Assembly (NCBI RefSeq): GCF_025685645.1
Contig: NZ_JAGSYF010000002.1
Coordinates: 186,001 to 250,000 of the forward strand
Reading direction: 5' to 3'
Source of the DNA: Edaphobacter bradus
Lineage (GTDB): Bacteria > Acidobacteriota > Terriglobia > Terriglobales > Acidobacteriaceae
Length of the DNA: 64,000 nt
Shown: one piece after another, positions 14,794 to 23,474 of the stretch
Layout: the number at the start of each line of letters is the position of its first letter
Numbering within the stretch: position 1 is the first letter of the stretch
Notes under the pieces: generated by a model
What the model saw: the letters and a program-made list of their open reading frames with translations, nothing else
Databases searched by the model: none
What the model was told of the DNA's origin: nothing
Program-made: the position numbers and the translations under genes

Positions 14794-16077
14794 TCAGAGC
14801 TGAAGCTCAGGCTCGAACTGGAGCGGAACCTGGCGCTTCTGGGAGTACATCCGCTGGTCGGCGAGGCGGCGGAGCAGGACCTCGTCGGTGGTGTCGTCCG
14901 GGTAGATGGCGACGCCGACGCTGCCGCTCACAGCGAGTTCGTATCCGGCAGCGTAGAAGGACCTGCGAAGGGCACCTTCGATGCGGCGTGCGCTGGCCTC
15001 GACGATCTGCTCGGCGGGGACAGCGGCAGGGAGGTTGCCGGCGACGATGATGAACTCGTCGCCACCGAGACGGGCGAGCGTGTCGGGCTCGCGGATGGCG
15101 TGGCGCAGGCTGTGAGCGACCTGCTGCAACAGACGGTCGCCAACGTCGTGGCCGAGCGAGTCGTTGATCTGTTTGAAGCCGTTCAGGTCGAGCATGATGA
15201 GCGCGGTGCGGGTTCCGCTTCGTGCTGAGTCGTCGAGAGATTGAGCGAGGCGGTCTTCAAACAGGCGTCGGTTGGGAAGGCCGGTGAGCTGGTCGTGGAA
15301 GGCGTACCACTCGTTGCTGGAGACCTGAAGCTCGAGCAGCACGAGAAGCATTCCGATGGTGACGAGAAACTTCTGCATGTTCCAGATCTGGGCGGCGAAA
15401 TCGGTGTACTGAGGACGGGCGGCGACCCAGGAGTGGAAGAGGAAGACGAGCGCCCAGAGGGTGAAGCCGGCAACGATGCAGATCTTGCCGAGGCTTCTTC
15501 GCGGCAGGCTGAGCTGAAAGACCACACCGGTCGCGAGATAGACGACGAAGAGTGGAAAGTAGGCCGTTTCGCGATAGTTGCGCGAGGCGACCGAAAACCA
15601 TAACGGGGTCCAGATCAGAAGCTGCGTGACGATGAGCCACCAGGCAGCCCGGAGCCTGACGGTGCGCGCGATCAGGAACGGGGAGAGCACGCCAACAAGC
15701 TGGCCGCAGATGATGACGATGCGGTAGACCGGCTGTGTTCGCAGATCGAGCCCATAGATCGTGAGGAGAAGCGCCAGAGGGGGTGTGTTCGCGAGCAGAT
15801 AGATCAGCGTCGAACGCCGAGAATAGAGGGGCCTGGCCGCTGCCCAGAGAAAGATGATGCCTGCGGCGAGGTAGGAATCCAGCGCGACGATATGCGAGGG
15901 CATGTGCCTCGGTCCACGATCCGCATAGAGGGTGTGAGCGATGGCTTCGAGAAAGATGAAGAGCAGGCCGATGATCCACAGACCGACGCGCTCCTGCGGG
16001 TGGCGACGGCGCAGAAAGTGCAGGACCGCAAGAAGCGCGGCCAGGGCGGCCAGATCGGGCAGCAGATTGACGTTCAT
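14794..16077 (-). CDS. membrane-bound diguanylate cyclase (GGDEF)
   Basis: The product is 427 residues long. The N-terminal half holds about seven to eight membrane helices (for example LAALAALLAVLHFL, WLIVTQLLIWTPLWF, ICIVAGFTLWALVFLF). A short linker leads to a GGDEF domain with intact GGDEF at 338-342. An I-site RxxD (REPD) lies exactly five residues before it, so product inhibition by cyclic-di-GMP is expected. The start ATG at 16077 has GGGAG five bases upstream and is preferred to an earlier in-frame codon at 16164. No EAL domain is present. The sensory input through the membrane part is unknown. Confidence 0.9.
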   Translation of the reverse strand: MNVNLLPDLAALAALLAVLHFLRRRHPQERVGLWIIGLLFIFLEAIAHTLYADRGPRHMPSHIVALDSYLAAGIIFLWAAARPLYSRRSTLIYLLANTPPLALLLTIYGLDLRTQPVYRIVIICGQLVGVLSPFLIARTVRLRAAWWLIVTQLLIWTPLWFSVASRNYRETAYFPLFVVYLATGVVFQLSLPRRSLGKICIVAGFTLWALVFLFHSWVAARPQYTDFAAQIWNMQKFLVTIGMLLVLLELQVSSNEWYAFHDQLTGLPNRRLFEDRLAQSLDDSARSGTRTALIMLDLNGFKQINDSLGHDVGDRLLQQVAHSLRHAIREPDTLARLGGDEFIIVAGNLPAAVPAEQIVEASARRIEGALRRSFYAAGYELAVSGSVGVAIYPDDTTDEVLLRRLADQRMYSQKRQVPLQFEPELQL

Positions 16078-16217
16078 CCACGCTCCCGGGAGGCCGATTG
16101 AACTGGATTCGTCGAGACGATGATCAGGTTCCGGTCTAAATGTATTTGGAGTGTTAATTATCACGCGGGAACGTGAATTGGCTGCAAATGATTCAGAAGT
16201 AAGGTACTAGAGGGTAA

Positions 16218-16427
16218 CCGCGGGCGGAAGACCTCGACAAGCGCATCACACCATTGCTGCGTCATACAACGGAGGAGCAGATACGCGCAACGCATAACTC
16301 TCCTGACGGGAAATTGTCCGGCCGAGAGGTCTTGTTGGCCATGTACATTCACGTGGCGCACCACCGTGGCCAGGCGGAGATCTACCTACGGGACAAGGGC
16401 ATCAAGCCGCCTTCCTACAGAATCTGA
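16218..16427 (+). pseudogene. 5'-truncated DinB-superfamily remnant
   Basis: Directly after a TAA at 16215 the plus strand reads PRAEDLDKRITPLLRHTTEE, then continues to GREVLLAMYIHVAHHRGQAE and ends IYLRDKGIKPPSYRI. The last part is the typical C-terminus of DinB/DUF1572 four-helix proteins, in which HHRGQ provides metal ligands, followed by the GI-x-PP tail. There is no suitable start codon, and the first half of a normal gene of about 160 codons is missing. It is thus a decayed gene end left between the diguanylate cyclase and symporter genes. An intact distant relative is encoded at 32459. Confidence 0.6.
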
Positions 16428-16442
16428 AAACGGCACTCTGCG

Positions 16443-17963
16443 CTAGGCTTCCCCGAATGGCTCAAGCTGCCGGGGCGAGGGCGGCGTGGTGAAGAGACTG
16501 ACGAGGAAGAGACACAGCAGCGATGCGATCAGCGCAGGAAAGATCGCGTCGCGCTGGCCGATGGACGGCGGAAGGTGCGGCGCGACGGTGTCCCATGCAA
16601 CCGTGACGGCAGTGCCAACGGCGACGCTCGCGACAGCGGCGGCCGCAGTAGCTCGCCGCCAGAAGAACGCAGCAAGGATGACCGGAGTGAGCGCGGCGGC
16701 GTAGATCGTGTAGGCGTAGAGCGCCTTCTTGAGTACAGACTCGGTCCCCAGCGACTGAAAGAGCGCCCAGATGCCGAGGAGAACCACCGTCAACCGGCTG
16801 ACGATGAGAATCTTTTTGTTCGAAGCCTCAGGCGACACATAGCGGACGTAAATATCGTTGACGAGATTGGTCGCAGGAGAGAAGAGGTAGTTGTTTGCGG
16901 TGGAGATGATCTTGGCGAAGATCGCTCCCATGAGAAGCGCGCCGAGGAGACGAAGAAGATAGACGGAGGTAGTGGAGACCGCGGCGGCTGGGGTAACGCT
17001 GGCAACCTGGCCATTGGCTCCCAGGACGATGGTCGTCGCGGCAGGCTCAAAGCCGTGCAGACCGCAGTAGGCGAGGATCTCGCGCGGAGCTTTGCTGACC
17101 TCGCCGTTGGGAAAGAGCGTGGAACCAGTGACCGCGATGGCGACGATCACAGTCTCGAGGATGACGGTGCCGAAGATCCAGCCGACGACTGCGCGTCTGG
17201 CGTCCTTCTCGGACTTGGCCGAGAAGAACTTCTGGTACATGGACTGGTTGCCGAGCAGCAGAAGGCAGGTAGGCAGGAAGAGTTCGAGGCACTTGATGAA
17301 GGAGAGATCGCCAAGAAGCTGAAAGTGTGTGGCAGGCAGCGCGGCGTGAACGGCGGACCAGCCTCCGGCGTGGTGAACGAGGATCGGCAGCGCAAGGCAC
17401 ATGGTGGTGGTTGCGAGCAACCCGATGAACAGGTCCATGTAGGCCACAGATGACATACCGGCGATGGCGGTGAAGACGATCACGAAGGCCGCGAGGATGT
17501 AGCGCCCAAGGAGGGGCGAGATAACTTCGGGAAAGATGAGGTGAAGGATGTCGCCGCCGCCGATGAACTGATAGCTCGTGATCGCCGTGTAGGTGAGCAG
17601 AATCGCAATCACGCCGAGCACGCGCGCGGTCTGGTTATAACGCGCTTCGAGTAGGTCGGGGATGGTGAACTGCGCGAACTTGCGGGCCCGCGGCGCGATG
17701 AAGTAGATGAGCAGCAGCCCGGCCCAGCCTCCGCCCGCCTGCCACAACGCCACGAAGCCGTGCTTGTAGGCGTTCTCCGCGCCGCCGAGCAGAGAGCCGG
17801 AGCCGATCCAGCTTGAGAGCAGCGTGAAGATGAGCACGAAGGCGGGAAGTGTGCGCCCGGCGACCAGATAGTCGGCCTTGGTCTTGACCTTGCCGAGGCG
17901 GGCAAGCGAGACGCTGAGCAGAGTGAGAACGATGACGGCGATGACGGCTGCGTAGAGGTTCAT
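16443..17963 (-). CDS. sodium:solute symporter (SSS family)
   Basis: The 506-residue integral membrane protein has about 13 predicted helices and family motifs: ADYLVAGRTLPAFVLIFTLLSSWIGSGSLLGGAENAYKHGF near the start, the SSS Na-site region in AGMSSVAYMDLFIGL, and KIISTANNYLFSPATNLVNDIYVRY later. SSS transporters import sugars, amino or organic acids with Na+. The substrate cannot be told from sequence; the best resemblance is to the general SSS subgroup and not to PutP or SglT. The ATG at 17963 is the only good start. It is a single-gene unit. Confidence 0.88.
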   Translation of the reverse strand: MNLYAAVIAVIVLTLLSVSLARLGKVKTKADYLVAGRTLPAFVLIFTLLSSWIGSGSLLGGAENAYKHGFVALWQAGGGWAGLLLIYFIAPRARKFAQFTIPDLLEARYNQTARVLGVIAILLTYTAITSYQFIGGGDILHLIFPEVISPLLGRYILAAFVIVFTAIAGMSSVAYMDLFIGLLATTTMCLALPILVHHAGGWSAVHAALPATHFQLLGDLSFIKCLELFLPTCLLLLGNQSMYQKFFSAKSEKDARRAVVGWIFGTVILETVIVAIAVTGSTLFPNGEVSKAPREILAYCGLHGFEPAATTIVLGANGQVASVTPAAAVSTTSVYLLRLLGALLMGAIFAKIISTANNYLFSPATNLVNDIYVRYVSPEASNKKILIVSRLTVVLLGIWALFQSLGTESVLKKALYAYTIYAAALTPVILAAFFWRRATAAAAVASVAVGTAVTVAWDTVAPHLPPSIGQRDAIFPALIASLLCLFLVSLFTTPPSPRQLEPFGEA

Positions 17964-18214
17964 GGAATCTAAAGGATTGTAGCTTGCGAAGCACTGCCTG
18001 TACCTTGTTCCTCAGTGATCGAGAGGTTCGAGGAGCAATGGCGACAGGAGATCAGGCGGGCGTTGTTTGTGATGCACCTGCCCGAATCAGGGTCGATACT
18101 CTTTCCTGAGCCGCCGCAAAGCTCCTTTCAACTATCTCGTTCAGACTTGCCGTAGCTCCTGCTGAGGCGCGAAACTACAAGCTGGCCGGAAGCATCTATG
18201 AGACTGGTGCCCTG

Positions 18215-19132
18215 ATGGCTAAGGTATTGCGACGCAGACCGTTCGTTGTGACAAAGATGGGACAGCTCTGGCGACTGGTGCGCGAGAGCCACGAGAATCC
18301 GATTACCGGCGTCTCCCGGCCTCCCCGACGGGTCAACGCCGATGAGCTCGGCGTAACGTTCATCGGGCACTCGTCGTTTCTGCTGCAGTTGGACGGCAGA
18401 AACCTGCTCGTCGATCCCGTCCTCTCGAAGCGATTGATTCTGCTGCGCCGGCAGCGCAGGCCGGGCGTGATTGCCGAGCAGATGCCCGCGATCGATGTCG
18501 TCCTCGTGACGCACGCACACATGGATCACCTGGACTTCGCCTCGCTGCGCAAGGTGGTGCGGGTGACGCGGCGGCTGCGAGGCCATGCGCCTGAGATCGT
18601 CGTGCCCAGAGGTGTGGAAGACCTCGTCGCGGGACTGGGCTTCGCCAGAGTGCGCGAGATGGAGTGGTGGCAGCAGACCGAAGTGAAGGGACTCGCGGTG
18701 ACGATGACTCCCTGCCGGCATTGGGGCGCGCGCCTCTTCAGCGACACGCACCGCGGCTACGGTGGCTATGTCGTTGAAGCCGCTGGACACTCCGTGTATC
18801 ACTCCGGCGATACAGCATACTTTGACGGCTTCACCGAGATCGGCCAAAGGCTGCGTCCGCAGGTCGCGTTGCTGCCCATCGGGGCATACTTTCCGGATAG
18901 TTACCGTGCAGTCCACACAAGTCCTGAAGAGGCTGTGCGGGCTTTTGTCGAAGTTGGCGCACAGTGGATGGTTCCGATGCACTTTGGAACCTTCCGCCTT
19001 GGCCGCGAACCGATGGACGAGCCTGTACAGCGGCTGACGGCCGAGGCGGCGCGGCTGAATGTCGGTAACCGGGTAAAAGTTCTCGAAGAGGGCGAGACGC
19101 TGCGCCTTTCTCCCGAGACCGGCATCTCATGA
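18215..19132 (+). CDS. MBL-fold metal-dependent hydrolase (UlaG/NAPE-PLD-like)
   Basis: The 305-residue protein has GHSSFLLQLDGRNLLVDPV followed by the metal-binding motif THAHMDHLD (His100, His102, Asp104, His105). Further ligands are in TPCRHWGAR and SGDTAYFDGF, and a late His in VPMHFGTF. These define a binuclear metallo-beta-lactamase-fold hydrolase of the UlaG / N-acylphosphatidylethanolamine phospholipase D type. The substrate is unknown. The next gene starts four bases after the stop, so the two are likely cotranscribed. Confidence 0.85.
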   Translation: MAKVLRRRPFVVTKMGQLWRLVRESHENPITGVSRPPRRVNADELGVTFIGHSSFLLQLDGRNLLVDPVLSKRLILLRRQRRPGVIAEQMPAIDVVLVTHAHMDHLDFASLRKVVRVTRRLRGHAPEIVVPRGVEDLVAGLGFARVREMEWWQQTEVKGLAVTMTPCRHWGARLFSDTHRGYGGYVVEAAGHSVYHSGDTAYFDGFTEIGQRLRPQVALLPIGAYFPDSYRAVHTSPEEAVRAFVEVGAQWMVPMHFGTFRLGREPMDEPVQRLTAEAARLNVGNRVKVLEEGETLRLSPETGIS

Positions 19133-19135
19133 GGC

Positions 19136-20008
19136 ATGACAACCACTGCGGCTGTAAATGCGAAGGCAAGCGGAACATTTGTGATTGGCAGCGATCTGAC
19201 CGTCAACCGTCTGGGCTACGGTGCGATGCGGATCACCGGCGATGGAATCTGGGGCGAGCCCAAAGACCCCGAAACCGCGAAGAAGGTCCTGCGGCGCGCA
19301 GTTGAGCTGGGCGTGAACTTCATCGACACGGCAGACTCCTACGGTCCCGATGTGAGCGAGCGGCTGATTGGCGAGGCGCTGGCTCCGTACGCGAAGGGCG
19401 TCGTCATCGCGACCAAGGGCGGGCTGACGCGACAGGGGCCAAACAAGTGGCTTCCGGTGGGCAGGCCGGAGTATCTGCAGCAGCAAGTCGAGATGAGCCT
19501 GCGCCGGTTGAAGCTGGAGCGGATCGACCTGTGGCAACTCCATCGCATCGACCCAAAGGTTCCCGTCGAGGAGTCACTGGGCATTATCAAAAAGCTCCAG
19601 GAGGAGGGCAAGATACGGCACGTTGGGCTGAGCGAGGTGAAGCCGCACGAGATCGACCAGGCCCGGAAGATCGTCGATGTCGTGAGCGTGCAGAACCTCT
19701 ACAACCTCGGCGACAGGCAGCATGAGGACGTCGTCGAGTACTGCGCGAAGCACAAGATCGCATTCATCCCATGGTTCCCGGTTGCGGCAGGCAAGCTGGC
19801 AAAGGCCGGCGGCAAGCTGGATTCCGCGGCGAAGCGGCACGGCGCGACGGTCTCGCAGCTCTCGCTGGCGTGGCTGCTGCACCGGTCGCCTGTGATGCTG
19901 CCGATTCCCGGAACATCCTCCGTAAAGCATCTGGAAGAGAACATCGCCGCTGCTGGGGTGAAGCTGAGCACCGCCGAGTGGAAGGAGATCGAGGACTCCG
20001 CGAAGTAA
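19136..20008 (+). CDS. aldo/keto reductase
   Basis: The 290-residue (alpha/beta)8-barrel oxidoreductase shows the catalytic tetrad in order: Asp in FIDTADSYG, Tyr in the same segment, Lys in IATKGGL and His in WQLHRIDP. It has an NADPH-binding end with [17 protein letters not shown]. Such proteins reduce aldehydes and ketones; the closest look is to the AKR group containing YajO/PdxI-type reductases. It follows the MBL hydrolase by three bases and ends before a bidirectional terminator. The physiological substrate is not inferable. Confidence 0.9.
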   Translation: MTTTAAVNAKASGTFVIGSDLTVNRLGYGAMRITGDGIWGEPKDPETAKKVLRRAVELGVNFIDTADSYGPDVSERLIGEALAPYAKGVVIATKGGLTRQGPNKWLPVGRPEYLQQQVEMSLRRLKLERIDLWQLHRIDPKVPVEESLGIIKKLQEEGKIRHVGLSEVKPHEIDQARKIVDVVSVQNLYNLGDRQHEDVVEYCAKHKIAFIPWFPVAAGKLAKAGGKLDSAAKRHGATVSQLSLAWLLHRSPVMLPIPGTSSVKHLEENIAAAGVKLSTAEWKEIEDSAK

Positions 20009-20030
20009 GGCTAAACCCGCGAGGGAACAG

Positions 20031-20074
20031 AAAAACGCGCGCTCCCGTAACCGGGTTCGGCGCGCTTTTCTTTT
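20031..20074. terminator. bidirectional terminator
   Basis: A GCGCGC stem (AAAAACGCGCGC ... GCGCGCTTTTC) closes a GC-rich loop, with T-runs on both strands. It lies between the convergent aldo/keto reductase and NADH dehydrogenase genes and overlaps the stop of the latter. Confidence 0.8.
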
Positions 20075-21455
20075 ATGCCTTGGGAACAGCGATATCCGCT
20101 GGCTTCTGCGCCGAGGAACCCTGGTCCGAACCAGGCTTCTCCTCCCATCCCGGAAGCTCCTGCGAGCCGGTAATGAGGCGCGCTCCGTCGCTCAAGGTAA
20201 GGTAGGTCCACGCCCATTGGCTAAAGACCGTGAGACGGTTGCGGAAGCCGATTAGGAAGAAGACGTGGACGAACAGCCAGGTGATCCACGCCGGGAACCC
20301 GCTCCAGTCAGCATGGAAGGGCCACTTGATCCTGGCGACCGCGGCCTTGCGCCCGATGGTGGCCATATCACCCTTGTCGAAGTAATGGAAGGGCTGATTG
20401 AGGCCGACGCTGTCACCTCTCGCATCGCGCGTGACGAGACGGCCGATGCGTTTGGCCGCATAGGTTCCCATCTGCATCGCGGGTTGGGCGACCCCGGGAA
20501 CCTGCTTGCCGTTCTCCTCGACGTGGGCCAGGTCGCCGCAGATGAAGATCTCTGGGTGGCCGGGAGGGTTGAGGAACTGATCGACGATGACGCAGCCGCG
20601 CCTATCCGTAGGGACGCCGAGCAGCTTTCCGAGCGGTGAGGCTTCCACCCCCGCCGCCCACAGCGTGACCGCCGCATCGATGCGCTCGTTGCCGACCATG
20701 ACGTAACCGGGCTGGACATCCGTGACTTGTGCTCCGGTACGAACCTCGACACCCAGTGCGTTGAGCTGCTCGACGGCCTTCTTCTGCAGGTCGGGTGGAT
20801 AGGCCCCAAGAAGGTAGGGCGAGCCTTCGAGAATCTCCACCTTCGCGGTCGAAGGATCGATGTGGCGAAAGTCCTTCGTCATATAAAGCTTGGCGATGTC
20901 CATGATCGCTCCGGCGAGTTCGACTCCGGTAGGCCCGCCGCCGACGACGATGAAGTTCAGAGGAGGGTGCGTGCCGCTCTCCTGCATCTGGCGCTCGGCA
21001 AGCTCGAAGGCGAGCAGCACGCGGCGACGGATCTCGATTGCGTCTTCGATGGACTTGAGGCCGGGGGCGAGCTTCGCCCACTCGTCGCGGCCGAAGTAGG
21101 AGTGTGTAGCGCCGGTGGCGACAATGAGATAGTCGTAGTCCAACCGCGTGCCGGTCTTGAGTTCGACTCGCCGCTGCGCAAGGTCGAACCCTACCGCCTC
21201 GTCCATCAGTACCTCGATGTTCGGGTGATCGTGGAGGACGGAGCGGATCGGCTGCGCAATCTCTGCCGGTGAGAGCACGGCGAGCGCGACCTGGTAGAGC
21301 AGCGGCTGGAAGGTGTGATGGTTCTTGCGATCGATGAGTGTGATGTCGACGGGAAGTCTGGCGGCCTCTTCCGCCGCGAAGAGCCCAGCAAACCCGCCGC
21401 CGAGGATTAGGACACGCTTGCGCGCGTTGACGCCTGTCACCGCTGCAACTCCCAT
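20073..21455 (-). CDS. ndh: type II NADH dehydrogenase (NDH-2)
   Basis: The 460-residue single-subunit FAD enzyme has two dinucleotide-binding folds: KRVLILGGGFAGLFAAEEAARL for FAD, and LNFIVVGGGPTGVELAGAI for NADH. Family motifs HHTFQPLLYQVALAVLSPAEIAQPIRS and FICGDLAHVEENGKQVPGVAQPAMQMG are present, with a C-terminal amphipathic/hydrophobic membrane-association segment (WITWLFVHVFFLIGF). NDH-2 passes electrons from NADH to quinone without proton pumping. The ATG at 21455 has GAGGGAG upstream and is preferred to the in-frame ATG at 21518. It is a single gene, divergent from a TPR-protein gene. Confidence 0.88.
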   Translation of the reverse strand: MGVAAVTGVNARKRVLILGGGFAGLFAAEEAARLPVDITLIDRKNHHTFQPLLYQVALAVLSPAEIAQPIRSVLHDHPNIEVLMDEAVGFDLAQRRVELKTGTRLDYDYLIVATGATHSYFGRDEWAKLAPGLKSIEDAIEIRRRVLLAFELAERQMQESGTHPPLNFIVVGGGPTGVELAGAIMDIAKLYMTKDFRHIDPSTAKVEILEGSPYLLGAYPPDLQKKAVEQLNALGVEVRTGAQVTDVQPGYVMVGNERIDAAVTLWAAGVEASPLGKLLGVPTDRRGCVIVDQFLNPPGHPEIFICGDLAHVEENGKQVPGVAQPAMQMGTYAAKRIGRLVTRDARGDSVGLNQPFHYFDKGDMATIGRKAAVARIKWPFHADWSGFPAWITWLFVHVFFLIGFRNRLTVFSQWAWTYLTLSDGARLITGSQELPGWEEKPGSDQGSSAQKPADIAVPKA

Positions 21456-21824
21456 CGTGGTTGCTCCCTCGCCTGCACTTCTTTTGGATGCTTGAGGCAG
21501 CCATAACGGTCTCATCACGGCTGCTTTTGCAGCGTAAGCGAGACGAACGCCTGGATCCCCGTAGTGGCAGCGATATTGGTGATCTCAGCCGAGTTAGAGG
21601 CTGCAAGCGGGATCAATTTTGGTTGAGGTCATCTTGCACTCCGTTACTCCTGTTTTTTCGGCAGAAGCCACTCGAAGCAGATGCCCTATTCTACGACAGC
21701 TGGTCGGCTGTGCGATGCCGGACACTCAGCGCTGCAGATCGCCTTGATTCACTTCTCTATCTTCCGCAGATATGCTACTTTTCGGTTACTTACAGACGTA
21801 TAACTGACGCCAGGACTAATACCG
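21456..21824. other. gene-free interval between divergent genes
   Basis: This interval holds the upstream regions of ndh (minus) and the TPR protein gene (plus). I see no convincing ORF, repeat or RNA structure. An AT-richer stretch around 21760-21815 is the likely promoter region of the plus-strand gene. Confidence 0.4.
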
Positions 21825-22598
21825 ATGGGATTCCTGAGCCACTTCTTCTACCCGTGGGGCTTGCTGCTCCAGGGATTGGCGATCGTCCACTTCATCCGGC
21901 GGCGGCCGGACACGTATTGGATCTACATCATCCTGTTTCTGGGTCCCATCGGCGCCACGATATATCTTGTCGCCGAGGCTCTTCCCGATATTGGACTCGT
22001 GGGACAGTCCTTCAAAGGGTTTTCACGCCGGAAGCGCATTGGCGAGTTGGAAGTCGCGGTTCGTGACAATCCATCGTCGGGCAATTACGAAGAACTTGGC
22101 GATCTTTACATGGACGACGGCAAGTTCCAGTTGGCGCGAGCCGCGTTCGACAAAGCCATTGCCGCTCGCGCCAATACTCCCGATCCCTTCTACAGGCGCG
22201 GCGTTTGCGCTCTCCGGTTAGGCGATGCCGCGGCGGCGTTGCCTGACCTGGAGAGAGTGACCGGCAACGATCCTGACTACGATTTTCATCGCGCGGCCGG
22301 ATTGCTCGCCCACGCCTACGCGCAGACCGGACAAAAAGAAAAAGCCGAGGCGCTCTTCCGGCAGGTGACGATGACATCGACGTCGTCGGAGACCTACCTG
22401 AACTTCGCAGACCTGCTGGCGTCCGAGGGTCGCAACGCTGAAGCCCGCGAATGGGCGCAGAAAGTGCTCGATAAGAAGCCGACGATGCCCGGCTACCTTC
22501 GCCGCCGGGAGCGGCCGTGGTTCCGTAGCGCAAGTGCTATGCTCAGGCGGCTCGCTATGACGAAGCCGCCAAAAGCTTCCTCGCTGCCGTCTACCTAG
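21825..22598 (+). CDS. membrane-anchored TPR protein
   Basis: The 257-residue protein begins with two hydrophobic helices (FFYPWGLLLQGLAIVHFI and WIYIILFLGPIGATIYLVAEAL). It then has four or so tetratricopeptide repeats (YEELGDLYMDDGKFQLARAAFDKAI; DPFYRRGVCALRLGDAAAALPDLERV; HRAAGLLAHAYAQTGQKEKAEALFRQV; ETYLNFADLLASEGRNAEAREWAQKVL). A basic tail ends the protein (YLRRRERPWFRSASAMLRRL). This layout resembles acidobacterial scaffold proteins annotated as hypothetical. No enzymatic motif is present. It is convergent with a 66-residue protein gene whose end lies only five bases away. Confidence 0.75.
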   Translation: MGFLSHFFYPWGLLLQGLAIVHFIRRRPDTYWIYIILFLGPIGATIYLVAEALPDIGLVGQSFKGFSRRKRIGELEVAVRDNPSSGNYEELGDLYMDDGKFQLARAAFDKAIAARANTPDPFYRRGVCALRLGDAAAALPDLERVTGNDPDYDFHRAAGLLAHAYAQTGQKEKAEALFRQVTMTSTSSETYLNFADLLASEGRNAEAREWAQKVLDKKPTMPGYLRRRERPWFRSASAMLRRLAMTKPPKASSLPST

Positions 22599-22603
22599 CC
22601 GCT

Positions 22604-22804
22604 CTAGATCTCCGGATAGAAGTCGAAGAAGGCGTCGAGGCTCATGCGGAGCTGCGCTTCGATCTGCTCGCGGCTGCCCTCGAGGATGTGCATGGTGACG
22701 TGGGCCTGATTGCCGTTTTTGAGCGCGATCGCCGCGTCACTTACTTCTGCTACCTCGTCGGCAGGAAGCAGCCTCATTCCATAAACCAGCGTTAGATTTG
22801 CCAT
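22604..22804 (-). CDS. small conserved-looking hypothetical protein
   Basis: The 66-residue protein starts MANLTLVYGMRLLPADEVAE and ends with acidic, aromatic FFDFYPEI. There is no signal peptide or membrane segment. The even distribution of charged and hydrophobic residues and the compact position beside the TPR gene support it as a true gene. I recognise no family. Upstream on the minus strand lies the repeat-rich interval 22805-23474. Confidence 0.5.
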   Translation of the reverse strand: MANLTLVYGMRLLPADEVAEVSDAAIALKNGNQAHVTMHILEGSREQIEAQLRMSLDAFFDFYPEI

Positions 22805-22850
22805 GGTTCGATTGTAAAGACCGCTTCGTTCGGCCTTGAAGTACCCCCCC

Positions 22851-23110
22851 GATATTGCGTAAAATATTCATTGTATTGGATTTAGCTTTGGACTTGTCGC
22901 GCAAGATATTCCATCTAAAGGGTTTATGGGTCAAAATATTCAAAAGAAATGAGTTATGGGGTTGAAAGAAGAAGCCCCGGTTGTTGGCCGGGGCTTCTTC
23001 TTTTCTGTCTGGTTCTATTTTAGTGGATTGGTGGAAACTACTCTGCCACGCGGAAGTGGCTTGTTTTGATTGGGTTAAGTAGTTTGGGGGCTTGACAGGA
23101 TTTTCTGTGG
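22851..23110. repeat. dispersed intergenic repeat, copy 2 (blocks B' and A', inverted)
   Basis: This is the inverted partner of the 2711-2980 repeat. 22851-22940 corresponds to block B and 23012-23110 to block A, in the same relative order after inversion. The segment between is unrelated and consists of a perfect hairpin. The best-conserved part contains CACGCGGAAGTGG, itself a small palindrome, followed by TTGTTTTGATTGGGTTAAGT. Confidence 0.75.
22968..23004. terminator. 13-bp perfect hairpin with T-run
   Basis: GAAGAAGCCCCGG (22968-22980) pairs fully with 22988-23000 around a seven-base loop, followed by TTTT and a pyrimidine-rich tail. It has the shape of an intrinsic terminator usable in the plus direction. 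No gene ends right before it, so it may be part of the repeat element. Confidence 0.6.
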
Positions 23111-23474
23111 AAGTCGTAGAGCTGGTGGAAGGCTTTGGTAGAGAAGCGGGTTTCTTCGCTCCGCAGTGCGATGAAGCTGCACTGCTCCGGTCGAAATGAC
23201 ATGTCTTTGGCTAGTTGGGGAAGTTGGCTAGTGGAAATCGTGCCCCACCCATCGCGATGAGGCTGCGATGGATGGGGCACCCAAGTGTCCTTGCAAAATC
23301 CAGGTCTCAGAATCGAGACCTGGCCCCCCTGCTTCGGAAGGGGAGGGTAACAGTCTATGTGTCCTGCAAAAACGAAGAGTCTCAAAATCCAGACTTGGAG
23401 TATCGAATCTTGTGGGCGGGGGGCTCGTCTGAATCGTTTTGTGCGCTGGGGCATTTACACTTAGGAGACTTCCT
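23111..23474. repeat. repeat patchwork upstream of trxB
   Basis: No gene is evident. The interval holds an inverted REP-like segment (about 23150-23203) and a long hairpin (23240-23255 with 23265-23280, one mismatch) related to 1938-1969. It also has two related direct units starting GTGTCC(T)TGCAAAA at 23284 and 23359, the first containing an AGGTCTC/GAGACCT inverted repeat. The trxB ribosome-binding site lies at the very end. Confidence 0.55.
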
